From: Chondrosia reniformis
Taxonomy: Eukaryota; Porifera; Demospongiae; Chondrillida; Chondrillidae
Reading direction: 5' to 3'
DNA length: 64,000 nucleotides
NCBI GenBank assembly: GCA_947172415.1
Contig: OX359196.1
Location: forward strand, 5,705,901-5,769,900
Of this stretch, positions 13,001-26,604 are shown piece after piece. The translations under genes were made by a program, and so were the position numbers. Below the pieces are notes generated by a model. It saw only the letters and a program-made list of their open reading frames with translations. It did no database searches and was not told where the DNA came from. The first letter of the stretch is position 1; each line of letters opens with the position of its first letter.

Positions 13001-13543
13001 GATTCTTCAATCACTGAAAGAGAGTAGACACTCAAACATGCCAACACACATCATAAGAGTCCTTTCCAAAAGGCAAACTGTCTCCATAGTAACGGTGCTC
13101 TGCAAATATAATCATAGCATTGTACTGTGGAGCAATGTCCCATATAAGTCCCTATAATGATAAAAACACTGAAAATGTAACAAATACGGAGTACTGTCAA
13201 CGGTGTGTCCGTACCGTGTTGTTGCAGAACCATGTTATGTCGCCTTCGTTTCCGCAGTAAAAGAATATTGGACCGTTCGGTTTCCAATAACTCATATTTA
13301 TGAGGTATCTTTGTTTAAATGTCCGTTCATCAGCCAAATTAAAATGATCTAGCTGTAGTGGGATGTTCAGTAAACCAGTTACAGCTTAAAGCAATTAATT
13401 AGTGGCAACGTACTTGTTGGTCAAATGTCTGCGTATCGTAGACATAGCCTGAAGGGATCGTAGCAGAAGCGACCCTGAGGCCATCACCTACACACGTCGA
13501 ACTTATCAATACAGCGACTACAAGATTAATACAGGTAGCCATT
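10054..13543 (-). CDS. Lysosomal Pro-X carboxypeptidase-like serine peptidase (family S28)
   Basis: Thirteen exons in gene order: 13492-13543, 13414-13448, 13215-13352, 13050-13151, 12836-12968, 12715-12763, 12564-12618, 12286-12496, 12129-12229, 11952-12062, 11754-11819, 10660-10781, 10054-10267; 462 residues against about 490 usual. Hydrophobic signal peptide, then the S28 start 'QTFDQQLDHFN'. The catalytic triad is visible: Ser in 'GGSYGG' (about 151), Asp in 'NGDLDPW' (about 397), His in 'NGAHHLDLR' (about 423). Other family blocks are 'GPIFFYCGNEGDI', 'AEHRYYGDSLPFG', 'SASAPIW' and 'PLPAWP'. S28 enzymes cut after proline in lysosomes. Similarity favours PRCP over DPP7. Intron 1 is only 43 nt; without it the first exon has an in-frame stop. 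Intron 11 (10782-11753) is the longest. Confidence 0.93.
10375..10532 (+). repeat. Dispersed intronic repeat, copy 2
   Basis: Fullest plus-strand copy of the family, in the last intron of the S28 peptidase gene. It runs from 'aataatctaacacacc' through 'gggaactaaacctagtgaga' and 'ttggatgaggatacaaga' to 'ggccagaaagctgtttctgg' and 'aattccacccttca'. Very close to the copy at 30580-30742. Confidence 0.85.
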
Positions 13544-13786
13544 TTCCTCCAATTAGTAAAGCTTCTTGCACAAGAACCCCTCAGCTTCGCCAGTAGCTAA
13601 CATCTATTCGCTGTAGGTCAAGTCCGTATTAATGAATGCGCTAACCACTATCACAATAATGACATTTTCATAATTATTGGAAAATTGACAAAATCATGAA
13701 GTAAGGAACTACAGAGTTCTCCCTAATTTGAATAGTAGCATATTAACATTCACACAGTACTACAATCACTGTACAGCACTAGCAGT

Positions 13787-14350
<564 letters not shown>

Positions 14351-15687
14351 TCAAGTTTTTTCAAAGTTTAAGAAGTCATATTCCCTAGTTAGTTTCAGAG
14401 TAACTTCCAATTTGTCTTCCTCTTTAATCCACTTTGCCTTGCCATTAATGTGATCTACTTTATGAGGCAAATGTAGTCCCAATTTACTGTATTGAAAGAC
14501 ATTATATTAGCTACATGATAAGAAGATATCGCAGAACTTTGAGGGCATGAATGGAAAGACAAGTATCAAATTTTGTAGACATACGAATCTATTATCTTTC
14601 TAGTACATTGATAAAGGTACAGTCTAGCTTACTAGTCGGGTGTCCTACAATCAAGGAATGTCTCTGTGACGTCAAGATTGATATCCTTAAAAACTGTGCC
14701 AGGAAGTATAATGTCAACCTTGTAAGAGAAATGACATGAAAGTGACTATACAATGCAAGTTAAAAAGTGTATTAATTATTCATTGTATTGACCTTGAGAT
14801 AAGCCCATTTAATTAAATTTAGTAGGGTCTTACCACAATCTCTTCACAAGAAGAAGTTGCTGGTGACTTTACTCCCATGCCAAGGAAAACATCCTCAGCT
14901 GCTACTGATTGCTTAAACTTAATATTGTACCTAAAGTGAATAGAAAATTAGTCCAATTATTGACTTAGTGAACTCTGTAATTTAATGGATAGGCCAGTGA
15001 TGTGGTGAATTAAAGCTGCGTGAGAGTGCTACTCACTCAGGGGATGGGCGAGGGTCATAATGGTCATTTTGGACCATTACAGGAGCTTCTTTGATTTGCC
15101 AAATATCCTTTGATGAGCTCCTTTGGTTATCATTCACTTCTAAAGAGAATGTGTCAGGTATGCTAATGTCGTAATGAAGAATTTTAATAAGTTTCATGAG
15201 TGCATTTTACAACATGTATGTTCAATGAACATGATATGACCATGATTTGGCACACCTTCACGACTCTGAGGAGTGCAAATGAGCTAAATAGGAGAAACCC
15301 ATATATGGCTCAATCCAAATAGAGACTCTTTCCCAAAGGGATTGCTGATCCCGCCCATACGCTCAGGATTTGTGGGGTGGGGCAAATCTAGTTACACACA
15401 CTTTGTAATACTCGCAAGACGATGCATTGAGTTGTTAGATACATCCAATAGTTTCTTGTTTATTAATCTTTGACTAACCTGTAGCTTTGGCCGAAGAGCT
15501 ACCTCCAATCGCGCCAGGAGTCATGTAGGGAGAAACTTTCGGCCGCTCATAGTCAAGCTCCTACGTTGAGTAAACTAACATGAGTATTTGCATAAAAGCT
15601 TCTGAAGTATGATATCACCTCGTCACATTCATCTTCATTGCTTTCCTTCAAAAGTTTTGCCAGCAGTTCAATGTTGTTTATCTCCAT
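14351..15687 (-). CDS. DNAAF6: Dynein axonemal assembly factor 6 (PIH1D3) homologue
   Basis: Six exons: 15619-15687, 15479-15560, 15037-15139, 14834-14930, 14633-14718, 14351-14486; 190 residues (human 214). The order of blocks follows human DNAAF6: N-terminal 'IELLAKLL', 'MTPGAIG', 'DIWQIKEAP', '[16 protein letters not shown]', 'EDVFLGM', then a PIH1-type CS-like beta domain with '[14 protein letters not shown]', '[18 protein letters not shown]' and C-terminal '[16 protein letters not shown]'. The family works with HSP90/HSP70 to preassemble axonemal dynein arms in the cytoplasm, which fits an animal with flagellated cells. Its ATG lies only 40 bp from the divergent ABCE1 ATG. Confidence 0.92.
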
Positions 15688-15727
15688 TGCGCAATACCTT
15701 ACGAGGCCGTCAACACGTGGATTCAAA
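15688..15727. promoter_or_regulatory. 40-bp bidirectional start region, DNAAF6/ABCE1
   Basis: Only 40 bp separate the two divergent start codons (minus-strand ATG at 15687, plus-strand ATG at 15728). It contains 'acgaggccgtcaacacgtgg' with an E-box-like CACGTG. Part of the promoter must overlap one or both 5' coding ends. Confidence 0.6.
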
Positions 15728-19051
<3,324 letters not shown>

Positions 19052-19081
19052 CTATCCTCATCACTACATCATTCTAATTGT

Positions 19082-19087
19082 AATAAA
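19082..19087 (+). terminator. ABCE1 polyadenylation signal
   Basis: AATAAA 30 nt after the ABCE1 stop codon. It falls 4 nt before the stop codon of the convergent METTL18 gene, so the two 3' ends must overlap. Confidence 0.7.
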
Positions 19088-19091
19088 ATAA

Positions 19092-19979
19092 TTATTTCCT
19101 GACTTTTAGTACAAGTAAGCACTTATGAACTGTGTGTTTTCCCAGTACAGTCTTGTTATTTATGTCAAAATATTTATCATTTTTGACAAAATCTATAAAA
19201 CTCTGAATGCTTCCTCCCACACCAAAGTAACAGATCTTGGCCACTAAATATATGGTACTGTCCTGGGATGGATTCAAGCAAAACTTCATCAATTCCAGCA
19301 GCCCTAAATAATTGCTTTCATTATATATGGTCTCTGAGGTCAGAATAATGTCAAAGGAATGCCTTAGATCTGAGAATGATTTGGACAGGGTAGTCTTCAC
19401 ATCCAACCAATCTCCATGGATGTAACTACACTGCTCGACCAAAAGCTTCTCTTTCTCCTCCAACTTCCAGCTGCAAGGTGTATTGCGCAATAGCGTGGGA
19501 ATGGTGGAGCTGATGAGGACGTCCTTGTTGTAATCTTGGAACATCACTTTAGAGGCTCCTCTGATGGCTGCAAGCACTCCTGGCAGACCTACCCCGCAAC
19601 CCAGTTCCAGCACGTGCTTATTAGAGAAATCAATCTTCTCCTCATCCAAGAACCTCACCAGATCAAGCGAGCATTCCCATACCTTCAGTCCTCCCTCGTA
19701 GACGCCTGGAACGAGGTCACTTTGCTGAGCATCACCAGCTGATAACGGGGAGTCGGCTGACTTCGCGACTAATAAAGTAAATCCTTTTGCTACTGCAGTC
19801 TCTTCTTCTGTAATAGCAGCACTTCTGGTGAAGATACTTGTTATCTCATTGACGGTAAGGAAGGACGCTTGAGACTCTGAATGGACACATGTATTTTCAA
19901 CTGTAGCTTGCTGCCCTTCTTGCCGCTTTGAGCAGTCTTCATTGCCATCCAAAGAGAAATTGAACCTAAAAGACGCCAT
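19092..19979 (-). CDS. METTL18: METTL18, protein-histidine N-methyltransferase
   Basis: Single exon, 295 residues. The seven-strand methyltransferase fold is marked by 'DLVPGVYEGGLKVWECSLDL' (88-107), SAM motif I 'VLELGCGVGLPG' (123-134), 'FQDYN', and the family signatures 'DIILTSETIYN' and 'AKICYFGVGGSIQSF'. Human METTL18 methylates a histidine of ribosomal protein RPL3 and tunes elongation. The N-terminal 80 residues are poorly conserved, as in the family. Start chosen at the first ATG; 110 bp upstream the next gene starts in the other direction. Convergent with ABCE1, 40 bp between stops. Confidence 0.93.
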   Translation of the reverse strand: MASFRFNFSLDGNEDCSKRQEGQQATVENTCVHSESQASFLTVNEITSIFTRSAAITEEETAVAKGFTLLVAKSADSPLSAGDAQQSDLVPGVYEGGLKVWECSLDLVRFLDEEKIDFSNKHVLELGCGVGLPGVLAAIRGASKVMFQDYNKDVLISSTIPTLLRNTPCSWKLEEKEKLLVEQCSYIHGDWLDVKTTLSKSFSDLRHSFDIILTSETIYNESNYLGLLELMKFCLNPSQDSTIYLVAKICYFGVGGSIQSFIDFVKNDKYFDINNKTVLGKHTVHKCLLVLKVRK

Positions 19980-20089
19980 TTTATTAGATGATTACAGAGG
20001 ATTTGTTATGTTATTTGGGAGCAGTGGCTGCTTCTAAAATTATATTTTAAGTGGCTCTTCTTAATTTTTTATATTGTTAACAAACCACA
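19980..20089. promoter_or_regulatory. 110-bp bidirectional region, METTL18/secreted gene
   Basis: Gap between divergent start codons at 19979 (minus) and 20090 (plus). AT-rich, with 'cagtggctgcttct' in the middle. No TATA element assigned. Confidence 0.5.
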
Positions 20090-23045
20090 ATGGTGAAGCT
20101 AGGTATCTGTCTTCTGTTTGTCGTCCAAGCTCTTGGCATGTCTGTGGACAAGACGATAAATAGCTTAGCTGAGCGTGTAGCTAAATCACAGGTACGTTTT
20201 GGTGTTGATTCGATAGGAACATAGATTTTTAAATCACATAACGTACGGTATTAATTATTATATTTTAATTTTAAATTATTATTATTTAAAGAAATACAAG
20301 GCCAAGCTGGGGCCCTGAAAGTTTATAATATACGTATTTACTTAATAATCAGTAGCTACCTCTAAAAGTTTATAATATACTCGATAATATACGTATTTAC
20401 TTAATAATCAGTAGCTACCTCTAAAAACGCCATTCTATATTTTGTCAGGTATATTCTAGTCGAGTTCCGTTAACGGGGGTTCCACTGTATAATATGTAAC
20501 TTTTGTTTTCAAATCTTTGTCTCACTGCTTAAAATGTCTATATATATAGGTAAGGAAAGGAACAAAGTTCTTTCCGCCATTTTCCTATTATAATCAGTTT
20601 GGATCCTATCCATCTGAGATTAAAATCAACTTCAATGGTATCCTAGAAGCACATTTGCTGAGGGATGGTATTGGCTTCCTCGACTCCAACTGTTTCGTGA
20701 CATTGTGGATTAACATAATACTTCTGGAAGCACAGCGCTACTCACCCAAGCCTCCTGCACCTTCAGAAGAGCAGCTCCGTTTGGCCCTATCAGCAATCAG
20801 TTCATATCATGACAGGAATAGAGCATTTAATGAATCCATTTTTGTCTTTTGGCCTCAATCATACAACTCCTCCACAGATGCATGGGTCTGTGGTCCTGTT
20901 AATTTGGGTGGTCTAGCCAGAGAGGAAGCAAAGTTCAATGACTTTATCGAGAAGTTGCTAAATGATCTGGGACTGGAATTTCTGTGGAAGAAGATTGGAG
21001 CCATATTACAGGAGTTGTAAGTGAAATGTGTATGGAAATCTAATGATAAGTGAAAGTATCTTTGATCATTTATTAGATGCTATTTTCAGTATCATACTGT
21101 ACTATAGTTGTTCTGAATGTGTAGGTGAAAGTTTAGTACTTTACATTGTAATAAAAAATTGTATTGTCCATTAATTCTTTTGTTAGTTCTCTCCTCATGA
21201 CTCTAACCACGCCCCCTTACTGGCCACACCTCCACCCATCATGGTCAATCTTATATATCTATAGGAATGGTCTTGTGAAGGCCTTTAGAATACCAGCTGA
21301 CTTTGACGATACTTTAGTGAATGTTGGTTTGGGTGCTATGCTAGCCAATCAGCGAGATAACTTTCCTGATGCTTATACCTACTGGTTACAGAACAACACA
21401 AATCTTGAATTTGTCTTTGAGAGTATAAAGAAATATTCATATCGTCCATTTGACAACTCCTCATTGGATGCTGCTACCATTGACCCTAGATCCTATTTTT
21501 ACTTGAGGGAGTTTCTGTATGAAGTGGCCAACGATGGCTATCCAATCAGTCTTGTTTCGACCTGGGTTGAAAATATTTCTGAGGATCGTGTGCTGGCTTA
21601 CAAGGGAGTCGCCATGCCATTCAATCTGAACAATGTGGATCTCACAGTCACTGCTAATGTTTTATATGGAATTACGTCAGCCATTTTATCACAACTCCAG
21701 CTGCCAACAAAAGCTTGGTTTGATGAAGACCTCCAAGCCATTTATTTAAACTCCTCCAATTTGATAACGTGGCAAATAAACCACAACTTCTCATCTCGTC
21801 CTGACCTGGCCCTCACCTACTACCCTTCTGTGTACAATTTCTTTTGGTTTGTGTCAAGGACTGTAAACTTGCTGAACTCTGCGGCTAACTTTACGTTTCC
21901 TGTGATGGCTGCTGTTAAGAACAGTCTAACATCAGCTCTGAGAGGAGCAGGTACAAAGTTTTTCTTAACTTCAGTTCAGCATGACTCTAAAGACCCAACT
22001 CTCTTGTACTTCGATGATTTTTTAGGCGATGGAGATGTTAACATAGAAGGTAAGTTATGCTTTACTCACACCTAATTAAACAGTTTATCTTCCAATCTAT
22101 TTTCAACATCTAAAAACAAAGATTTTGGTTTGAACTTCTTGAATTTTGACCCTGAGGGTCGTTTTCAGTGATTCTTAAAAGAGGTCAAAAGATGAACCCC
22201 TTTCAAAGATAAAAGTTTGATATACTGTAGTTAGAAGAAACTCATATCGTATTAGTATAGGTATATATACACTGAACCATTCCATTACAGGCAAACCAGT
22301 TAAGCATGGAGAAGATCGGTTGATGGCCACGTCCATGGCAGTCAATACTCTCTGTTACACTTGGTCAGAGGGTGGGCAATTAATAAGCTCCATCCCCAAG
22401 GAAGTATCAGAGATCATCCAAGGAGCATCAGAGTGGTTGAAGAGAAATGTGCTTGAGGGTAGCTATAAGGCTTATAATGTGTTCTTCTCCGGATCAGTTA
22501 AGGCACAGTCTGTGAGTGGCTAGACCTTTAATATTCCTTATGATAATTTGAAGGGAGATAGTTTTATTAGTTCTTTACCTGTTAAATAGCTATCATGTTA
22601 TAGTTTAGGTACAGTGGGAGGCTTAATTAAGTCCTATAATTTTCACATTTATGTCAATCTTTCCAAGTTAAAAGTGACCTCTATCACCATGATTCTCTTC
22701 CTTCTTGTAATACAGGATTTGCCTTTTTACTATCCATCCAACTATGCAGCCTATCTTAATGGCACTGTGTTGCCTCCATGGCCGCAGTATAAGGTGGCTT
22801 ACGATAGCAACAATGTTATCATAGGCGTACGTGGAGTCATACCCAAAGACCAGTATGAGGACATGCTGATGGCAGGACACTACGGATACTTCACTGAAGT
22901 AGATTTCCATGGATACAATGCTGGAATGTCAGATAGTTTTCCTTTTTGGTCCTCTGAACCTCTAACTTATTCATCTGCCCTGCTTGCATTGACTCAGTAC
23001 AGACATTACCTCCCTAAGTCTGCACTAAGGGAAGGAGACAATTGA
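20090..23045 (+). CDS. Secreted protein of unknown family, helical-repeat candidate
   Basis: Five exons: 20090-20191, 20550-21016, 21265-22049, 22291-22511, 22716-23045; 634 residues with consistent phases. 'MVKLGICLLFVVQALGMS' is a clear signal peptide. Many N-x-S/T sites (for example NSS, NNT, NLT-like NFS, NGT) suggest glycosylation. I do not recognise the family. Four segments share a pattern of an acidic or polar start, Thr/Val and then a hydrophobic helix: 'DSNCFVTLWINIILLEA', 'DFDDTLVNVGLGAMLAN', 'NVDLTVTANVLYGITS' and 'EDRLMATSMAVNTLCYTW'. This recalls alpha/alpha-barrel (terpenoid-cyclase-like) proteins, but only as a guess. The C-terminal exon holds 'FYYPSNYAAYLNGT' and 'PPWPQYK'. 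Polyadenylation signal AATAAA at 23129. Confidence 0.85.
20320..20427. repeat. Tandem duplication in intron 1 of the secreted-protein gene
   Basis: Two copies of a ~60-bp AT-rich block containing 'gtatttacttaataatcagt' and 'agctacctctaaaa', separated by a few bases. Nearly identical, so recent. Confidence 0.8.
22085..22215. repeat. MITE-like element related to 9453-9672
   Basis: Contains 'ttgaccctgagggtcgtttt' (a palindromic 'gaccctgagggtc') and ends 'gatgaacccctttcaaagat', the complement of the left end of the 9453 element. It lies in intron 3 of the secreted-protein gene. Confidence 0.55.
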
Positions 23046-23128
23046 TTGTGATTTTAAAAGCTGTCCTATGCAGCAGCTAATTCTTTTTATAAAATGTTGT
23101 GATGGCATGTTTTATTTGCCTTTATATT

Positions 23129-23134
23129 AATAAA
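23129..23134 (+). terminator. Polyadenylation signal of the secreted-protein gene
   Basis: AATAAA 84 nt after the stop codon in AT-rich sequence; the first canonical signal downstream. Confidence 0.6.
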
Positions 23135-23530
23135 TGCATTAACTATCAGCCCCACTTTAATTCTTTAACACCCTTGCAAAAGTGCCTCTTTACTCTATCA
23201 TATCCTAGTAAACAAACAAATCACTAATTTTATTTATGATATGTATTTAAAGCACAAATCCATTGGCTAATTATTTATCATGGATCATTATAGAGTTGCA
23301 CCCCAACCCTCACCCACCCCACCCTATATACCTAGCTGTCAATACTAGAAAAACAATGAATTTCCAAGTACTATTTATCATGAGTTTCTTTTGTAATGTG
23401 ACTTATAAGCCTAAACTGGTTGGGATATCCTTACTAATCTAGGTTTTTGTATGGCATGTCACAATATATTACTATTATAAGAGTGGTTGGATAACCTTTA
23501 TAATATATGTGTAGTATGGTGTGATGTATT
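23135..23530. other. Convergent spacer, no gene seen
   Basis: About 400 bp between the 3' ends of the secreted-protein gene and the beta-sarcoglycan gene. AT-rich, with a short C-rich run 'caccccaccctata' near 23318. No frame supported. Confidence 0.5.
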
Positions 23531-24871
23531 TTAAACACAAATGTCGTTTGAGGAACAGTCAGCTAGTTCAGTGATAACCATGAAGAGCCGTCCATTGCCA
23601 CAAGCACATAACCGATGTTCACCTCCTGTAGGACCACTTCCTAGTAATTTAGGAAGTAGCATGCTACCCTCTTTGGTGGAAAGGACAAGTTTGGGAGATT
23701 TTGTAATCTGTGAAGAAAGAGAAAGTAGATATGCTGTGTTTACAGTCATTCTAGTGGTGATGAAAGACGTTAAACCAATTGAAAATACTTGTAATATGTG
23801 GAAAATATATACGTACCTCTTTGAGTTGCAGCTTGTGTACAGAGAGGCTAACTTGTTCAGCAGATACTGTTAATTTCCTTGTACTATTTATAACTACACC
23901 AGACCCTCCTCTCATACTCAGTACACCTCCAGCTGACACCATTGGTTGGAAATTAGCAAGTGAAACCTGCCATTAATGCAAAAACAGGATGTACATGCGG
24001 GTGTTCCTGCCTAGAGATGAAGAATAATACCTGATTAGTAATGAGACTGCTTTGCACCTTTAGTGTCTCCAAGGTACTCAAGCCATGCATTTTCGCTGTT
24101 TGCCTGCTAACAGAGAGTACATCTCCATCACTTGTATTTGAAGAGACATGGAATGATTTTACTGGTTCCAGACTCAAGCCTCCTTGTCCCCCATCTCTAG
24201 CGACTATTTGTGATGGGGATAGTTCATCTAAAGTGATTTAACAATAATCGTAAATCCGCATTGGCTTTCAAATAAATACTACAGTTGTTCTCCAAATCAT
24301 TTTAGCTGAGTGAAAAACTTACTTCCAGTTAATGAATTCTGTCTATTTCCACCCTGTAAAATAATCTCTTGGGCGGATGTGCCTCGGATGAGTAAATCGC
24401 TGCTTTCTGGTGATTTTATACCATTTTGGGACACTTCTATATGTTTGGAAAAGGTGCGTTCTAAAAATACGACTTCACCATTTTCGATCCGTATGGAACT
24501 TGAGCCAATAGCTGTGAATTGAAGACTGCGAAGAAGTAGTGCAATCAACTACAAGTGTAGATCAAACAGAAGTGCATTCGAACCATGTTTAACTGTTTAA
24601 GTAGAGGACTCACAATTAGATTGAGAACAGATAAAAGCCAAATAAATACGAACAAGACGCAGCAAAAGAAAATTTTCCTTCCCCTTAAGCCAGTTCTGTG
24701 CAGTGCGCGTTCATTAACATCAACTCTTCTCGCTGTAAAGTTAGTAAAGTGTTCTCTTTTGATCTTTTTCTTAACTTTTGCACTTCTGAATACAGGAAGA
24801 TGTAACTCTGACTGGATATAGAAAAGAAGTGCAAGTAACCAGTGTTTAAAAGAGCATTTAAAACGATCCAC
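23531..24871 (-). CDS. SGCB: Beta-sarcoglycan homologue
   Basis: Five exons: 24614-24871, 24323-24548, 24031-24227, 23817-23966, 23531-23707; 335 residues (human 318). Type II membrane protein. The cytosolic stretch 'REHFTNFTARRVDVNERALH' and 'RTGLRGRK' matches the human EHNSNF...RLHKTGLRGRK block, followed by a membrane helix (about residues 69-90, 'CCVLFVFIWLLSVLNLI') and an extracellular beta-rich sarcoglycan domain. It ends in the cysteine motif 'HRLCACGNGRLFMV' and 'ADCSSNDICV', as in human GDWVRYKLCMCADGTLF. It belongs to the dystrophin-glycoprotein complex. The extreme N-terminus is uncertain: the only in-frame ATG gives an odd hydrophobic run 'HWLLALLFYI' before the cytosolic block, so a further upstream exon is possible. 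Confidence 0.9.
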
Positions 24872-24942
24872 TACCTACCGACATTCTGTATAATGCACCT
24901 CCCCTTCAAGTATCCAGCCACGCCCCTTCAAGGTCCGAAAAA
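24872..24942. promoter_or_regulatory. 71-bp bidirectional region, sarcoglycan/Rab-like
   Basis: Gap between divergent start codons. Contains 'ccagccacgccccttcaagg', a GC-box-like CCACGCCCC. If the sarcoglycan has an upstream exon the true gap is smaller still. Confidence 0.5.
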
Positions 24943-26163
24943 ATGGCGACGGCTGACGAATCGGATGGTAGCCGAAACCGTCATTCACTCACGGAGAGCG
25001 TCGTTGATAATGAAAATGATGAATGGATAAATGTTAACGTCACAGAGAATTTCAAGGTCGTATTGCTAGGCGACTCTCATGTTGGCAAAACAAGTTTAGC
25101 CCATCTCTGTACGAGGCAACGTGCCTTACACAGAACTCGATCTACGATAGGATTCGATCCGTACGAAAAGAGGATGATAGTAAACGGGAAAAGAGTTAAG
25201 GTTTGTCATTCAGTGCGTGTATGTGTAATCTATAGGTGACTTGTGTAATACATAATAATTACGATAATACATGAAGTATATAGTAATGCGGTAATTCAAG
25301 TCGAAGTACATACGTATACGCGTGACCATGTTTTAATTTTGATATAATTTCCTTATTGAATCTACAGTTATCTATTTGGGATGCGGCTGGAGAGGAGCGA
25401 TATCGTCAAGGGGGCTTGATCCCCATAATATACCGAGGTGCCGACGCTGCCGTACTGATGTATGATATAACATGCCCCAAGTCGTTTGAAAGCATTGTGG
25501 AGTGGTTGAACGAGCTGGAGCTTCATTGTAGGAGGGAAAGTATTCTCGTAATATTGGTTGGCAATAAATTAGATCGAGAGCAACACCGCAAAGTGGAAAC
25601 CAAATCTGCAGAAATTCTTGCTGCATCCAGACAAATGATGTTTAGAGAAGTTTCTTCAGTGGATGAAAGTAGAATGGAACAGGTTGAGGGTGAGTTATCT
25701 GGTGAGGTCACTGGCCAGAAGGTTACCTCAGCTGGTTTGGTTGTAGTTGACTTTGAATTTGGTCAGTCATCCCCTGCTATTAAGTATGTCAATATCAAAG
25801 GTTTCCTTGCTTCCTTAACTGCCTAATCTGTATCTACCCTGGATCAATGTGATTGAAGTGCATGTGCAGCTCTCTCCAGGTTTAGTTCCCTTTAGGCCTT
25901 TTTACAGAGTAGGCATAGCATGTAGGAAAATGGTATATTAGATTTATTCATGTGACGAGCATGTGACATTCTATTTAGACCTTTTCGAGGAAATTGCAAG
26001 TCAGTTGCTCACACTGAGCAATAGGCAAAGACAAACTATTGGCAGGACCAATGCTAATGAGTGTATTAGACTTGGAGAGGAGAGGGATGGCTGGTTTGTT
26101 GTGGATGATGCAAGCCGGATTCCCCCTTTTCAGGTGCCCCCCTGGAAGTGTTTGAAGTGCTGA
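24943..26163 (+). CDS. Atypical Rab-like small GTPase
   Basis: Three exons: 24943-25200, 25368-25689, 25979-26163; 254 residues. A ~35-residue acidic N-terminal extension precedes a Rab-type G domain: G1 'GDSHVGKTS' (43-51), switch I with 'TIGFDPYEKR', G3 'WDAAGEERYRQ', G4 'GNKLD', and a G5 region 'REVSSVDES' in place of the usual SA. The helix 'QVEDLFEEIASQLL' closes the fold exactly as in Rabs and fixes the exon 2-3 junction. The catalytic glutamine of DTAGQE is Glu, so GTP hydrolysis may be altered. The C-terminus 'VPPWKCLKC' has Cys residues at -1 and -4, so prenylation is possible but not of the standard CC/CXC form. The subfamily is not recognised. Confidence 0.85.
25876..25951 (-). repeat. 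Dispersed intronic repeat, copy 3 (partial)
   Basis: Minus-orientation partial copy in intron 2 of the Rab-like gene: 'caggtttagttccctttagg' followed by 'agcatgtaggaaaatggt'. It is collinear with the copy at 4665-4785. Confidence 0.8.
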
Positions 26164-26310
26164 TGCATACCCATTGTGTATTTATATTTTATTTACTACA
26201 TAACTTTGCTTCATTTCTCCTTTAACTTGACAGAGCTGAGCAATATTTTACATTATTTGTGAATAATTGAATTGATAATCAAACTACAACTAATCATTCT
26301 CAAACATCAT
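26164..26310. other. Spacer after the Rab-like gene
   Basis: AT-rich 3' UTR-like sequence, no reading frame supported. Confidence 0.5.
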
Positions 26311-26433
26311 GAAGAGGGAAAACATGAAAGAAGCAATGCAGGGATCAAACTAGGACAGCTGGTTATGACCACCAGTTGCTCTGCCACTGAGCTACAATTG
26401 CCACAGCAATGCTTCATTCATGTTTCCTCTCTT
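26311..26433 (-). repeat. tRNA-like sequence inside a fold-back element
   Basis: Read on the minus strand the core has a good A box ('TAGCTCAGTGG') and B box ('GTTTGATCC') at tRNA spacing, plus an anticodon-like hairpin 'CTGGTGGTCATAACCAG'. The D-arm is good, but the T-stem does not pair and the anticodon loop lacks the U33 position in the paired register. The core is flanked by ~25-bp inverted arms ('gaagagggaaaacatgaaag' against 'cattcatgtttcctc'). Best read as a tRNA-derived fold-back or SINE head, not a working tRNA. Confidence 0.6.
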
Positions 26434-26604
26434 ACATATATTAACTTGTCAGAACTAGCTGCTAATCTGAGACCAAGTCCATTTCAAGTGGGAGGGCCAT
26501 CTTAACCCATTAATCACTGGCTACCATCAATCAGCTACAATTGCATTATGCATTATAATAGTATTCAAACATGTTTAATCTGACTTCAAAATGTAAGAGC
26601 TAGT

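Noticed and set aside
23541-23873. Plus-strand 110-residue frame
   Set aside because: It is antisense to beta-sarcoglycan exons 4-5, has no start context or domain, and is a shadow.
25690-25826. Rab-like frame continuing past 25689 to a stop
   Set aside because: Reading on destroys the conserved C-terminal helix. Splicing at GAGG|gtgagt to 25979 restores 'VEDLFEEIASQLL'.
26330-26408. Functional tRNA-Met gene (minus strand)
   Set aside because: A and B boxes are good, but the T-stem does not pair and the anticodon loop register is wrong; the extended inverted arms point to a repeat.
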